From the NCBI GenBank assembly GCA_033675265.1, contig JAUJYZ010000104.1, positions 186,001 through 250,000 of the forward strand: DNA of 64,000 bases, read 5' to 3'. Positions 34,392-46,982 of this stretch are shown piece by piece. The position numbers and the translations under genes are program-made. Positions within the stretch are counted from its first letter, which is position 1; every line of letters begins with the position of its first letter. Under the pieces are notes generated by a model, which saw only the letters and a list, made by a program, of their open reading frames with translations, had not been told where the DNA came from and did no database searches. The stretch is from Actinostola sp. cb2023. Its lineage: Eukaryota; Cnidaria; Anthozoa; Actiniaria; Actinostolidae.

Positions 34392-36942
34392 TATGGGATA
34401 TAGAACACTAAAATACTTGACACTGATTTGCTGAGTGGGTATGATCATATTCTAATACACAATAGAGTGCATACAATATATCCATGAAAAAGTACTAACT
34501 AAATAGTACACATTAGCACTAATTAAACAATGGAAAACAAAGGATTTTGTAATATATTTAGTGCTATTTAGTTACTAAGGTGTTTCATGATTTTAGTGTT
34601 TGCACTCTAGCATAATTCTTTAGTCTTAAATAGCACAACAATAAATAGCATATTTTAAATAGCATATTTTAAATAGCCCAACAATATAATAATAACAATA
34701 AATAGCATAATTCTTTAGTCTTAAATAGCACAACAATAAATAACATATTTTAAATAGTATTCTATTACATAACACTCTCATTCATGCTCAGCTGAATTAA
34801 GGTATGGGATAAAATATTGATCAGCCGCCCTTGCACCTGTCTGTTACAACTTTGTTGCTGTGAGTTCCACAAACCCTCAATTTTCATATCAGTTCCTTCT
34901 CCCAAACCTTATTTCACTAGAAATAATACCCCAATCCTCATAACTCCCCAAACCTCACCCAAAACTAAAACCACAAATATCGGGGTAAAAATGCCTTAGC
35001 TGTATACTTTATGATACTCATCCTGGCTGGCGAGTTTACGCCAGATTGGCCTGATTAGGAAACACACACACAAAGCGTTTCAGTTCATTGGTATCCTGTC
35101 AGGGATTAGTAACATGACAGGGGCGTGTTCAGGGGGTGTCCCACGGATACCCCCTTCGGCTGAGGTTTTTCTTTTCACTTCCAAATGTTTTCACCTCCAC
35201 CCCTCAAAAGAAGAAAGAAAACGAAGAGACGGGAAAATAATAATATAACTAGATGCTCTACTAGCGTGAAGTCGGGCTTCTAACTGATATGTAGCCTATT
35301 TCAGAACTCAATATAGATATCTTAGTGCGATTAAAACAGCGTTTGGTCGCTCGTTGCGTGACTCGATAGAACATGCTTTCCTTGCAATTTCAGTCCTGCG
35401 ATTTCACAAACTCAGCGAATCATGAATGACAATGACATAGATTAATTGGTACCATAAATATATTCATACAAATTATACAAATACCGTATACATAAACTAG
35501 GCATCGCAGAGTGATTAACAATGTTTAGATTAAGTGTAAATATGGGTTTACCTCTGCTCGCATTGCTTTTATTTTCCGTTTTTCACTGCGTGTATCAACT
35601 CACTTTATTCTAAGTTCTAAGGATCTCTAAACCCTTTGAAGTACTAGTATTGGATTGATATATCCATATCTCTATGAATTATTGTAGTTATTTTGAAAAC
35701 AAGACGACATAACCTTCCTCCAACAATGTTTGTGAATTCAGAAGCAATGTCTCGTGTTGATAAATCATGTTGTTAGAGCCTTCGCCCTTCGGTGATTATC
35801 TTTAGATCCAATACGTAAAAAAAAACCCGAGATGAAAATTAGGCTAGACAAACAAGCCAATTCTGCGTTACAAACTGTCTGATATGCCGAGCTTTTGACA
35901 CGCTGCTGTATCGTTCAGTCTTCAGTTCTTTTGACGAGAATTAAATAATCAAATATATCATAAAAAAGAGCTCGTGCTCCAACACAGCGTTCCATTCTGG
36001 AAACTTTTAACAGGTACGGTCATCGTAGCGTGAACACTAATTGAGTTGCTCAACTGAATGGATTTAAATATCAGATTAGTTAGTGTTCCAAGCAACGGTT
36101 GCCGTTAGAAACATGGTGGACACATCCGAGAAAGTTGTGCTATCAGCTTCAACAATTCACCAAAAAGAAACAAGAACCTGCAGGAGTGGATAAAGGAGGT
36201 CCTGTCAGATGCAGAAAGGAAACGCCTTCTTGACACGCGTCATACCAGGTCTGTAGAGGCACGACAGTTTCGAAGTATTTATATGCGAGCTATACCCTGC
36301 GATTGAACGATCTCTTGGAGAAATGGCAGCTGACAGGAGCTACAACAGAGATACTATCGGAGTGTCATCTTGTGAGACCGAGAGAGCCAACAGTGAGCTC
36401 ACCTACTTAAAGACCTACATGAGAAGCATTATGGGATAGGACCGACGTAACGACCTAGCGTTAACGCATGTCCATTATGACATGCCCATTGACATTAAAA
36501 CCATAGTAACGAACTTTGCCAGGAAGCCTCCAAGAAGTCTTACGCTGTTGGACATGCTCTTCAAAGCGCCAATTGGTGGCGTGGTGGGACGCTTCAAAAT
36601 TAGTAAACTCGAATTAACCTCGAAGACAATAGCTACCTCGAGAAAACAGGAATCGTGTAAACTGATAAAATCAGTTTCCGATTTTTATTTTTATTTGGAC
36701 ACCCCCTCACAAATTTCTGGATCCGGCCCTGACATGTGTCATCTATCTGCCGACATTGACGGGGTTTGGCACATGATCATTTTCCGTTATTTCTGCTTGC
36801 GCGGTGATCCCTATGTGAAAATTGAACATCACGTTCCCAAGGCCAGGATATACTCTCCTGGAATAAAAGATCAAGAAACGGGATGACGTGTTACTAGAAC
36901 AAACCCCGACAAGCCAGCAGAGAGATAACAGCCAGACCCAGT
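34392..36942. other. Spacer with a possible decayed hAT-like element
   Basis: CAGGGGCGTG...GGGTGTCC near 35119 and its inverted relative GGACACCCCC...CCGGCCCTG ending near 36732 might be ends of a 1.6-kb hAT-like element, but the match is imperfect and no clean 8-bp duplication is seen. A 134-codon plus-strand frame at 36482-36886 crosses that right end and looks fortuitous. Confidence 0.3.
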
Positions 36943-36949
36943 ATTAGAG

Positions 36950-37022
36950 GGGGGGGGGGGGGACCCAGTATTACCGGGGGGGGGGAGGGGGGGGGGGGGG
37001 GGGGGGTAGTAGGGGGGGGGGG
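36950..37022. repeat. Poly-G tract cluster
   Basis: Several G-runs of 8-18 bases within 75 bp, plausible G-quadruplex former on the plus strand and also a likely spot for assembly error. Confidence 0.7.
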
Positions 37023-37704
37023 TTGATTTAGATTTAGATACCCCTTTTTCAAAGCTATCAAAACTCTGAGACTTAATTCGTTTTATTGTATATAAATATG
37101 TTGAAGCTATTAAACCTTACACGTATATACACTGTTTATTGGTAGGTCAAACTCATTTTCATGACTCCGTGCACCAACAGTCGAACTTTATTATGTTTTG
37201 CGCCGAGAGTGATCAAATCTTTCAGTACGTACTGTTTGAAAGTAGAAACAGGGACTGATTGAAAGTACAAGCAGCAAACACCCGTGCCCTGTGATATACA
37301 TTCCCCTCAGTAACTTTATCCCGGAGTGTCTCATAGGTAATTCGGTAGTAGTTACTCCTTCCATTATTAGCATCATGAGCTGCATTCTTTCACGAAACCA
37401 CCAACTCCAACGCTTCATATTTGTTAAACTCGGTATGTAAACTCGGGCCCGGGACGTCCGGAAGCCAGGTTCATAATTATTCTCAGAAAGCTCTCAACCG
37501 ATGGCTTTGTCAAATTAAGTATCCATCGCCTTGTAAGGTTTTAACAGCTTGTCATTCCGTGTCTGAATCCATAAATGACAAGCCGAAGAGCTACTATAGT
37601 TCAAATTTGCTTCATTACAATTGCAATCTCTTCTCGATCGGACACCCCGCCCGGGCAGTCATTTAGCCAATCAAGCGACGGCATATCGTACCCGATTACA
37701 CAGA
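37023..37704. other. Spacer, no gene seen
   Basis: Short open frames on both strands but no domain or splice support. Confidence 0.3.
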
Positions 37705-38949
37705 ACAGCTATTCCCAAGAACTCATTTGCAGTCTTCTCTGAACTAACCCGACGAGAAGGTCATTTTACAAATTACCCACTGGTATTGTCAAGCTTGTTT
37801 ACATTCACAAGAACTAATTTGCAATATTCTCTGAACCAACCCGACGAGAAGGTCATTTTACAAATTACCCACTGGTATTGTCAAGCCTGTTTTCAAAGAA
37901 CAATAGTTATTCACAAGAACTCATTTGCAATATTCTCTGAACCAACCCGACAAGAAGGTCATTTTACAAATCAAACACTGGCATTTTCATGCCTGTTCAC
38001 ACATAACTCATTTGCAATAATTCCTCGAACCCCCGCCGAGAAAGTCATTTTACAAATCAAACACTGGCAATTTCATGCCTGTTCTCACCTAACTCCGATT
38101 TGCAATCCGGCTTTGCTCGACCCTCCGCCGAGAAAGTCATTTTACAAATCAAACACTGGCAATTTCCTGCCGCCTGTTCACACCTAATTCCGATTTGCAA
38201 TCTTTCCTCGAACCCCCGCCGTGAAAGTCATTTTACAAATCAATCACTGGCAATTCCATGCCTGTTCACACTTAACTCCGATTTGCAATCATATTCCTCG
38301 AACCTCCGCCGAGAAAGTCATTTTACAAATCAAACACTGGCAATTTCATTCCTGTTCACACCAAACTCCGATTTGCAATCATTCCTCGAACCCTCGCCGA
38401 GAAAGTCATTTTACATGCCTGTTCACCCCTAATTCTGATTTGCAATCATTCCTCGAACCCCCGCCGAGAAAGTCATTTTACAAATCAATCACTGGTAATT
38501 TCATGCCTATTCACACACAACTCATTTGCAATCATTCCTCGAACCTCCGCCGAGAAAGTCATTTTACAAATCAATCACTGTCAATTCCATGCCTGTTCAC
38601 ACAGAACTCATTTGCAATCATTCCTCGAACCTCCGCCGAGAAAGTCATTTTACAAATCAAACACTGGCAATTTCATTCCTGTTCACACAGAACTCATTTG
38701 CAATCATTCCTCGAACCTCCGCCGAGAAAGTCATTTTACAAATCAATCACTGTCAATTCCTTGCATGTTCACACTTAACTCCAATTTGCAATCATTCCTC
38801 GAACCTCCGCCGAGAAAGTCATTTTACAAATCAAACACTGGCAATTTCATTCCTGTTCACACAGAACTCATTTGCAATCATTCCTCGAACCTCCGCCGAG
38901 AAAGTCATTTTACAAATCAAACACTGGCAATTTCATTCCTGTTCACACC
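37705..38949. repeat. 86-bp minisatellite, about 14 units
   Basis: Units read CTCATTTGCAATCATTCC, then GAACCTCCGCCGAGAAAG, then TCATTTTACAAATCAA and CACTGGCAATTTC with CTGTTCACAC. Unit spacing is exactly 86 bp in the homogeneous part (for example 38521, 38607, 38693); the left units (37720-37980) are longer and more diverged. Because 86 is not a multiple of three, long open frames appear in all frames and are artefacts. Some units have internal deletions (near 38415). Confidence 0.9.
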
Positions 38950-39990
38950 TGAGCAAGAAGGGAGCAAGAAGGGAGTGTCCTGCCTTTGATGCCGTATATA
39001 TTGCCACTGTGCACGTGCACACGTGCACGTAGGTGTTAACGAGGCATTATTATACCGTATTTCATCTTTGCATCTCATTAGAGTGTTATGAATAGTCCAA
39101 CAATATAATAATAACAATAAATACATTTGTAGCATATTTTAAATAGCCCAACTTAATAATACATAGCATAATTCTTTAGTCTTAAATAGCACAACAATAA
39201 ATAGCATATATATTCAGTTCAAAGTCCTAGGACGTTTGAACTGAATACATTAGGGCCTAGTTATTAAGCTAACATTGTGAAAGCTAGGTGTCAAAATGTG
39301 TCAGATCATTGACCTTCCCCGAATAACAGAAGCAAAGACTATGCATAAAGCCCCCTTACCACATGTAGACTTGAAAACAATAATACTTCTTCCATGTGGG
39401 ATATTTTTGTAGGTGATACTATATATTTCTGTCATAATATATGTCCCGGCAGTGGAACCTACATACATGTGTATATGTTGTCATCTTATATGTTTAGCTG
39501 TAGAAAATTGATCTGGCTCCCTGAGGTAACTCACCTTTGGCAGCTGATGCTTCAACTACTCTCATCAAATGAGATTCACAAAAAACACAGTCCACCTTAG
39601 ATAAGCCACAATAACAGACATCTGGATTATTTAGTATGCGCACTGGTATATAAGATTCCTTACCTTTCTTGTAGCAGTCACTGAAAGGATTTTGTCTTCT
39701 TAGCCACACTAATTGCATGTATTCATGTTGAAATACCTTCTCCTACCTGTTATTGTGTGTGGAGTGCTCTGCATACTCTTTAATCTGCTGGTGTTTGGCT
39801 TCACGCCCCTGCATAGTGTTCAAGCCCAAGCCACAGCCAAACTGATCAAAAAGCTGCTGAGTATGCAGAGGAACACAATGTAATTTGTCAGAATTCCACC
39901 ATATTCAAATACTTGTTTTTATTTTTTTATGAATTACATTTGATAATGTAAATTATAATGTAAATGTACAACAATCTGACTAATTTATTC
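38950..39990. other. Spacer, no gene seen
   Basis: Includes a GTGCACGTGCACACGTGCAC palindrome-rich patch near 39010 and two copies of a CATAATTCTTTAGTCTTAAA block shared with 34610-34730. Confidence 0.35.
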
Positions 39991-39994
39991 TTAA

Positions 39995-40205
39995 AGGACA
40001 ACTGAGGTCTAAAATTGAACGATTTTGAAGGCAAAGTACATCAATTACTAAACTCGAAAATGCACATTTTAGAGCGAATTACGAATCTATGTTCGCGAAT
40101 TTCCCTGTTAAACTTACTCAGATCGACTACCTGTTGGCCGCCATGTTGTGAGCCAGCGATTATCGCAGCGGAATGCGTGTGACGTCACAACGTCAAGCTT
40201 CTCCA
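39995..40205. repeat. Left terminal inverted repeat of the Kolobok element
   Basis: About 210 bp matched in inverted orientation by 46213-46425, with high identity over the outer 140 bp and a few differences further in. Confidence 0.9.
40180..40187. promoter_or_regulatory. CRE-type site TGACGTCA in the left TIR
   Basis: Perfect palindromic CREB/ATF consensus about 75 bp upstream of the transposase ATG (40263), with the mirror copy at 46231-46238 near the other gene. Conservation in both TIRs suggests a promoter element; binding is not shown. Confidence 0.5.
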
Positions 40206-40262
40206 TGTGCTCTGTAAGTTGTTGACCACTACTCTTGGCAAACTTCTCGATTTCTTTGTAAA

Positions 40263-41651
40263 ATGGTGCATTGCTGTGCGCCAGAATGCACCAATCATTC
40301 AGCCAAAACCGAGGGGGTGAGTTATCACAAAATCCCAAAGAATTCTAAGCTTCGAAAAGCCTGGATTTCTCGCCTAAGAAGAGTGAACCTTCCACCTTTG
40401 GAGGACTGCTATGTATGCAGCGATCATTTTGAAAATGATTGCTTTGAGGTGGACTTGATGGCGCAGTTAATGGCAAGAAAGAGCAGGAAACGTTTAAAAC
40501 CTGATGCTGTCCCAAGTATCTTTAATTTCACGACGTCCAACCGACCATCAAAACGAAGATCCTCGACAGAAAATCGCACGCAACGAAAACACCAAAGACA
40601 AGTAAGTTAGTCTTACGCTTATATAATGCAGTGAAATGAAGCTTTTACTTACAAATACTTGCCATGCAGAGCATGCTGATTGCAAGTTTATGATTCTTAT
40701 ATAGGAATATTTAAAAACACGATAATATAATCGTAATACCATAATATAAATACAATAATTAATTTTAAATCCAATCACTTTACTAGATTAGTTTGACTTG
40801 ATGACGTTGGCTACTTGGTACGTCGAAATCATGCGTCGAAACGTCGTCTTTTTAAAACACGTTATCGCTGAGCTTTATAGTTTAAAATGTATTTCTTAAC
40901 AACAAATTTCTTACCAATGATTTCTTTGTTGTTTCTTTGTTTGTAATGTAGTTATTTGGGTAGAATTAGCTAAGTATGGTTCTGACGTTCTCTTCTTATG
41001 TCATTGTTATTTGTTTCTATATCCGTATTTATTTTCTATCCCATTGTTTAGGACAGTAATTTCATGCACCATAAATATTATTATTTAGTAGTAAAAGTCT
41101 AAATAGGGGCATTTCTGTTGTTTTCTATTGTTTTATTTGTGCTATGTACTACTTACATGTATTAGTGCAACTAAGGTGATTTTTCTTTTGTAAAATCTGA
41201 GGAAACACTTATATATATGGAATTTGTATTATTCATAGGCACTAGAAGACCTGCTCACCCCTAGCACTAGTGGTATTAACTTGAATGATGATGCTGGTTA
41301 TCAAGTTGAATGTGTATCTGGTCCTGAAATGGATGACACTGACATCCACAAGGGAATTTGGTACCCAATGTTGCCTTGATCATAACGTGAAATGTGTTGT
41401 TACAGCCAATGCTTCTACTCAAACTGATATGGTTTTAGAAGGAGCAGACGAGCTACCAAAAAGCACAGCTGATTGTGTTCAACCCGAGGACCCACAGCAG
41501 ATTTTGTGGCTCATCAAACATGATCACTCGTATGCTGCACAACAGATGCTACATGTAGGAAGTCCTTCTCCACATGGTAAAAGTGAAACTCAAGTCCTTG
41601 AAGCCATTCATGATATTGATAGTGAACATTGTGACCCCGAGTATGATAAGC

Positions 41652-41685
<34 letters not shown>

Positions 41686-43207
41686 CTATACCGTTCCCCA
41701 AGATCACCATTCAACCACTGACACAGATCCTGAATCAGAAAATATATTTGAAAAATATGTTGATGAACCAAAGTATGTGGTGTTTGGTTCCTGTTTAGTC
41801 CAGTTGTTCAAGTTGTGTATGACCTGTGGCCAGAGCGTCATCAATTGTGAATATTCTTACACTGGAAGCCTTCTATCTGTTAAAACAACCTGTTTGAAAG
41901 ACCATGAACGTGTATGGAATTCTCAACCAATGCTCAACCATACATCTGTGGGGAATCTATTAATCTCCTCCTCAATCCTTTTTACAGGGAACACTTTTAG
42001 TTCAATTCAAAACTTTGCTTCTTGTTTCAATTTAAAATTGTTCAGTGAAAGGGTATTTTATAGTATCCAAGATCGTTACCTGTTTCCAATCATAAATGAG
42101 AAGTGGGAGCAAGAAAGTCGAGAGATGGTTGAGGTTTTAAAAAACACACCAAGGCTGTGTTTAAATGGAGATGGGCGTTGTGACAGTCCAGGTCACAATG
42201 CAAAATATGGCACTTATACTCTAATGGACAGTGAGACGGGTAAAATTGCTACCTTCAGTGTTGTGCAGGTTAGTGAAGTGACATCGTCCAATGCCATGGA
42301 AAAGGAAGGATTTGAGCAGTGCCTTAACAGTCTGGAGGATGATGGAGTCACAATTGGTACCATAACTACCGACCGGCACATTTCAATAAGCAGTACCATG
42401 AATAAAAACCATAGCAACATCAACCACCAGTACGATGTATGGCACCTGTCAAAATCGATAGTGAAGAAGCTCAACAATAAGGCCAAGCTAAAGCAATGTC
42501 AAGATCTTGCACCTTGGATTCAGTCTGTATCTAACCATCTCTGGTGGTGTTCAGCAACATGTGAGGGGAATGCTCAACTTCTTAGGGAGAAGTGGGTTTC
42601 GTTGCTAGACCATGTCACTAATAAGCATTCCTGGACACATGCAGTGTTATTCCATCAGTGCAGTCATCCTGTCCTTACCCATACAGAGATGAGGAGAACG
42701 GCATGGCTAAAACCAGGAACTCCAGCATTTGTGGCTCTAGAGGAAGTTGTTAATCAACCCAAATTGTTGAAAGACCTGGCCAAGCTGACTGACTTCTGTC
42801 ACACAGAGGCGCTAGAAGTGTATCACTCCATGATGCTGAAGTACCTCCCTAAGCGAGAGCACTTTTCGTACAAAGGCATGGTTGCAAGAACTCAGCTTGC
42901 TGCCATTGACAACAATGAAAATTCTGGGAGAGCTCAGGCTGTTATTAAGAAAGGAGATAGCATTGGGGAGGCAAGATACAGAAAGTGCTTTCCAAAAATG
43001 CACAAACGCTGGGTTGCAAAGCCTATCATGGAAAAGAAAACATATGCCTTCTTGCCGGAAATGCAGAAGAGGATTTTGGAAACATGTCAAGATGGAACCG
43101 CTGCTGCACTACCAATTCAAGTTGACTTGCCTGACAACATTGCTAATAAACCAGCACCTGACAAGCAAGAACTTATAGAAAGACATCGTTCCAGATTCAA
43201 CAGATAA
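40263..43207 (+). CDS. THAP-domain Kolobok transposase (two exons, one frameshift)
   Basis: Exon 1 (40263-40601) encodes a THAP zinc finger: CCAPECTNH, CYVCSDHF and an AVPSIF tail, the DNA-binding C2CH module of P and Kolobok transposases. The GT at 40602 joins in phase to an AG at 41237-41238. Exon 2 starts ALEDLL, then a one-base shift between about 41290 and 41375 moves into the long frame to 43207. That frame has an Asp-13 run, then a catalytic-type core: NGDGRCDSPGHNAKYGTY, TTDRHIS and YDVWHLSKS, typical of Kolobok DDE enzymes, and a basic C-terminus. It would bind the TIRs and cut at TTAA. Exons, motifs and TIRs fit one another; only the shift argues against activity. Confidence 0.85.
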
Positions 43208-43296
43208 TTAGAAATAATTATTTATAAATAAATGAAATGTTTGATTTTATCACATGGTGTGATAAAACATCTTTTTCGTTTTAGCTTTGACCAATA

Positions 43297-43588
43297 TACA
43301 CCTGTTTTCATAAACGTTGTCCAAATAGAAAATAGTTGTTTGTTTGTTTGTTGTTTAGGAATTTAAAATTATCATATATTAAATATACAACTTGAACCTT
43401 GAATTGTCAGCCAGGCCATTGTGCAGAGAGCTTTGTTTACCTCTAGAACTCACTGATTGAAAACTTGTCATGCTCGAATACTCTGCTATTGTTATATGCC
43501 GTAATGATATGATAATTAATTCCTAAACAACAAACAAACAAACAAACAACTATTTTCTATTTGGACAACGTTTATGAAAACAGGTGTA
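43297..43588. mobile_element. Foldback MITE, TACACCTGTTTTCA family, copy 1 (nested)
   Basis: Arms of about 80 bp starting TACACCTGTTTTCATAAACG face each other inside the Kolobok element. Related ends occur at 46983-47185 and 49413-49631. Confidence 0.8.
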
Positions 43589-43676
43589 ATACTATTTCAC
43601 TTTTAATTACTGACAACAATTGAGTGTAATCTCACAATCTGATTGGCTCTCAGCCATGATAGTATTATCAAACACT

Positions 43677-43829
43677 TAGAGTACAAACAATTAAACTGTG
43701 CAACATTTTATACTAAATAGTACTAAATAGCACTAATTAAACAATAGAAAACAATAGAAATATCACTATTTAGTACTAAATAGTATTATTAATTCAATGT
43801 AGTTGCACGGTTTAAGTGTTTGTACTCTA
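43677..43829. mobile_element. MITE of the GTGTTTGTACTCTA family, copy 2 (nested)
   Basis: TIRs TAGAGTACAAACAATTAAAC and GTTTAAGTGTTTGTACTCTA enclose TAGTACTAAATAG repeats. Confidence 0.8.
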
Positions 43830-43988
43830 AACCGTGCAACATAAATAGTACTAGCCTGAATATCAGCCACTGTTATTCAGGCTAAAATAGTACTATTTAG
43901 TTCTAAATAGTGACATTTCCATTGTTTTCTATTGTTTAATTAGTGCTGTTTAGTGCAAAACATTGCACGGTTTTAGTGTTTGTACTTA
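43829..43988. mobile_element. MITE of the same family, adjacent copy 3
   Basis: AAACCGTGCAAC...GCACGGTTTTAGTGTTTGTAC, abutting copy 2; it carries a small inner hairpin around AGCCTGAATA/TATTCAGGCT. Confidence 0.7.
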
Positions 43989-44450
43989 GCAATGCCAAAA
44001 CATGTCATGTAAAAAATAAATATTTTGCCTTAAAAATGCAAGAATTGGCAAGAATTCAGAAGTATAAAATGAAGGTACATGTACTGCATTGACAGTTTTA
44101 TACGTGCACCGGGGCAGCAGGAATAGCACTTGCAACAGTAATTTATTAATAATGGTCGATTTTGCAATTGTGTTAACAATGAATAATATCACAAAATTTA
44201 ATTGACATTTCGATGTCACTGACATCATTCTCAAAATGAAGTAACAAGATATCTTTTTACAAGGTATTAGCATAAGAATTCAACGCTTCGATGGAGGTAT
44301 TGTTATACGAATCGTTTTGCTTTCAGGGGAGGTGACAGTTCCTTTATGTACAACATTTCATAGACCAGGCACTCGAATTTTCTTTTGAATTTGTGTACCA
44401 AAGAAAAGTTATTGTCTATGTCTGCCTTTTGCATTAATTATTTGACCAAT

Positions 44451-44708
44451 CAATACTCCAGTTTCGAGTTGTTAAGCGATGACCGCTGTCCTTGACAATC
44501 AGACAAAAGACGCATTTGCTCAGGCTAAGCCTCAATTCAGTGTTTATTATTCACAAATACCGACGAGAACGCGAAAGTGTTGACATTCAACAATAGAAAC
44601 CATTTTTAATTGCACGGGTTATTCTCGGGATTGAGGCTGAGCCCGAGCAAACGCGTCTTTTGTCAAAGAGTACAGCGGTGTCTAAACAAACTCGAAACGG
44701 GAGTATTT
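44451..44708. mobile_element. Foldback MITE nested in the Kolobok element
   Basis: CAATACTCCAGTTTCGAGTT and an inner AAAAGACGCATTTGCTCAGG are matched inverted at 44640-44708. About 260 bp, non-coding. Confidence 0.75.
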
Positions 44709-45028
44709 ATATATTTTATCTATTGAACTCTTATTCTCAAGTAGTAGTAATTTGTAGTAATTCAAGATTGCTATTATATTACTGATTGTTAGTGATATAA
44801 TTTGAACAGAAGTTCTGAGTTACAAAAAAAATTATAAATGAGCTTTCACAATAATAAATATAACAAGAGGGTAATGTTTTTAATTGCTTTGAATTGTTTT
44901 ATTTCCTGATGCATTTTTTGACTTACTTCATTTATATACAAAGATGAAATAAAAACTAGTAATCAACTTATATTTTTAAATAATACAGTACATTGAATGG
45001 AAACTGTAACAACAGATGAAGGGGCAAT

Positions 45029-46148
45029 TTACTCATCAGCAAAATGAAATCCCTCAAAATTGAAATCTTCCTCAAGCCCTGGGGGAGGGAAGTGAGCTCT
45101 TATACACATAACTGCACAAGAAGGAAGGATAACACGGACATCTTTACCTAGAAATCCCCAACACCATCTGGCCAGTTGACGGTAAGCTATGTGATGATAC
45201 TGCTTATGTTCAGGTCCTTTATAAGCATCCTTATACTGTTGTTTATATTGAAACCAGGCTGTACGTAGAACCCACTTATTTGTACAGACAGCTTGGAATC
45301 CTGGATGCTGTGTGATGCATGGTGGTATAGGCTGATTGGTGTACATTTCACCGTCATTGACAACACTTTGACAAGTTGTAACTGTTGCCTCTATCTCTTG
45401 GCAGCAAATACATTCCTCAACTCTATCCATAACCTGGCAACTACCACACTGACACCATCATGCATGAAAACAATATAAAATATACAGTAGAATTAGGGAA
45501 AATCAGTAAAACAATAATGAATGAAAAAGTAAAAATACAGTCACTACACTACATACACCGGTGCATTCAGAAATCGTTTATTGTATACATTTGTTGAACA
45601 ATCAGAAACGACTGTCTAACTACAAGAAGTTTAATTATCTGACTACAAATCAGTCGAACTTCTTGAACTTCTTGGGTGCCCACGGTTTTTCGATTCGCAC
45701 TGTAGCATACATGCACGGCATACCTTATAAGTTTATAGCAAATATACATGACATTTCTGCCTTTCTGGTGTGTACATGTAGCACTGAACAATTTCAAAAA
45801 CAAATATTTATGAACCACCATTAAGTTACATGTGTAAGTTCTTACTGCACTGTACGCTCTTCATAAACATTCTAAAACGTGACTTATAATTTATACATAC
45901 CAATCTGAATTGGCCAGTCGACTTAAATCTTCCTGTTCTTCCTCTACTCCTTGAATTTCGTTGTCACTGGCACTACTACCAGGACTGGCAGGAGTAGGAC
46001 TAGATAACTCACGCTGTGGCTCGAACTGATACGGTAGAATCGTAAACTCCTCGCTCTGGTCCCTGAATTCCGCCCCAAAATCATCATCACTGCCTGAGGA
46101 TGAACCTGATGATCGTTGTTCCGAGTCTGAACTAGGTTCTGAAGACAT
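45029..46148 (-). CDS. P2RX7 C-terminal-domain-like protein, two exons, inside the Kolobok element
   Basis: Exon 1 (46148 down to 45901) starts MSSEPSSDSEQ and is acidic and Ser-rich; a good donor GTATGT follows. Exon 2 (about 45455 down to 45029) begins WCQCGSC, continues EECICCQE and ends with AYRQLARWCWGFLGK and ILPSCAVMCIRAHFPPP. These cysteine and Trp motifs match the zinc-containing intracellular domain of the P2X7 ion channel. No transmembrane part exists, so this is a soluble stand-alone version. The acceptor needed to keep frame reads TG where AG is expected, so splicing may be broken or use another site. It is convergent with the transposase, each starting next to a TIR, which argues that it is a second gene of the element. 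Confidence 0.8.
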
Positions 46149-46212
46149 TTAAGCAGTGTATATCTTTCGGTCTGCATGTATAAACAACATGGCAGAGAAC
46201 GACGCAGAGAAC

Positions 46213-46425
46213 GCTGCGAGCTTGACGTTGTGACGTCATGACCCTATTTTTCTGAGCCCGCGATAAAAGTGCAAGATGGCGGCCACCAGGTATTCGATCT
46301 GAGTAAGTTTAACAGGGAAATTCGCGAACATAGATTCGTAATTCGCTCTAAAATGTGCATTTTCGAGTTTAGTAATTGATGTACTTTGCCTTCAAAATCG
46401 TTCAATTTTAGACCTCAGTTGTCCT
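46213..46425. repeat. Right terminal inverted repeat of the Kolobok element
   Basis: Inverted copy of 39995-40205. It ends CCTCAGTTGTCCT followed by TTAA. Confidence 0.9.
46231..46238. promoter_or_regulatory. CRE-type site TGACGTCA in the right TIR
   Basis: About 83 bp upstream of the minus-strand ATG at 46148, mirroring the site at 40180-40187. Confidence 0.5.
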
Positions 46426-46611
46426 TTAAAACAACATTTTATTTGTTCAAAAATTGTAATTTCCTTTATTCACATGTATTCTTTGATAAGTAATTTTTTT
46501 CTGCATATTCAAATACTAGCTTGTTTGCCAAGTTATGAGGAATGAGACTATTATCCAATGCTTTTTGATTTTTGTGGCAAAACAATAACACTAAATAGCT
46601 AAAAAAAGAGA

Positions 46612-46743
46612 TAGAGTGCAAACACTTAATTAAACCATGAAACAGTGCTAACTTTAATTAACACTAAATAGTGCAATTGTTTCATTGGTGCTATTTTGCA
46701 CTAACTAGTTTGTACTGTTTCACGGTTTTAGTGTTTGCACTCC
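46612..46743. mobile_element. MITE of the GTGTTTGCACTC family, copy 4
   Basis: TAGAGTGCAAACACTTAATT at the left is inverted against TTTTAGTGTTTGCACTCCA at the right, with a TAGTGCA-rich core. Confidence 0.75.
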
Positions 46744-46982
46744 AGTACATGTATTCTCTGAATATATTCAAATACTTGTTTGCCATGTGATGACTAATGA
46801 GGAATGAGACTATTATCCAATCCTTTTTGCATGATTTAGTTTTGTGGCAAAACAATGACAATAAATAGCTACAAAAGAGATAATACTCTCTGAATATTTA
46901 AATACTAGCTTGTTTGCCATGTTATGAGGAATGAAACTATTATCCAATCCTTTTAACACCAAATAACTAAAAAAGAGATAAT

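Larger units (their letters stand above)
39995..46425 (+). mobile_element. Kolobok-superfamily DNA transposon, 6.4 kb, two genes
   Basis: Ends begin AGGACAACTGAGGTC and are bounded by TTAA (39991-39994 and 46426-46429). The terminal inverted repeats extend about 210 bp. Inside are a THAP-type transposase gene on plus and, convergent to it, a P2RX7-C-terminal-like gene on minus. Nested MITEs fill the 43.3-44.7 kb gap between them. TTAA duplication, THAP domain and the transposase motif set agree with Kolobok. One probable frameshift in the transposase suggests this copy is recently inactivated or that the base is a sequence error. Confidence 0.9.

Noticed and set aside
35119..36732. hAT-like element
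   Set aside because: The ends are only partly inverted, and I could not find a matching 8-bp duplication or transposase.
38221..39032. Overlapping plus-strand frames of 110-188 codons
   Set aside because: They are frame-rotated readings of the 86-bp minisatellite and share peptide units in different frames.
41574..41798. Alternative frames through the GATGAT run (poly-Met, poly-His)
   Set aside because: Shadows of the Asp run in the transposase frame.
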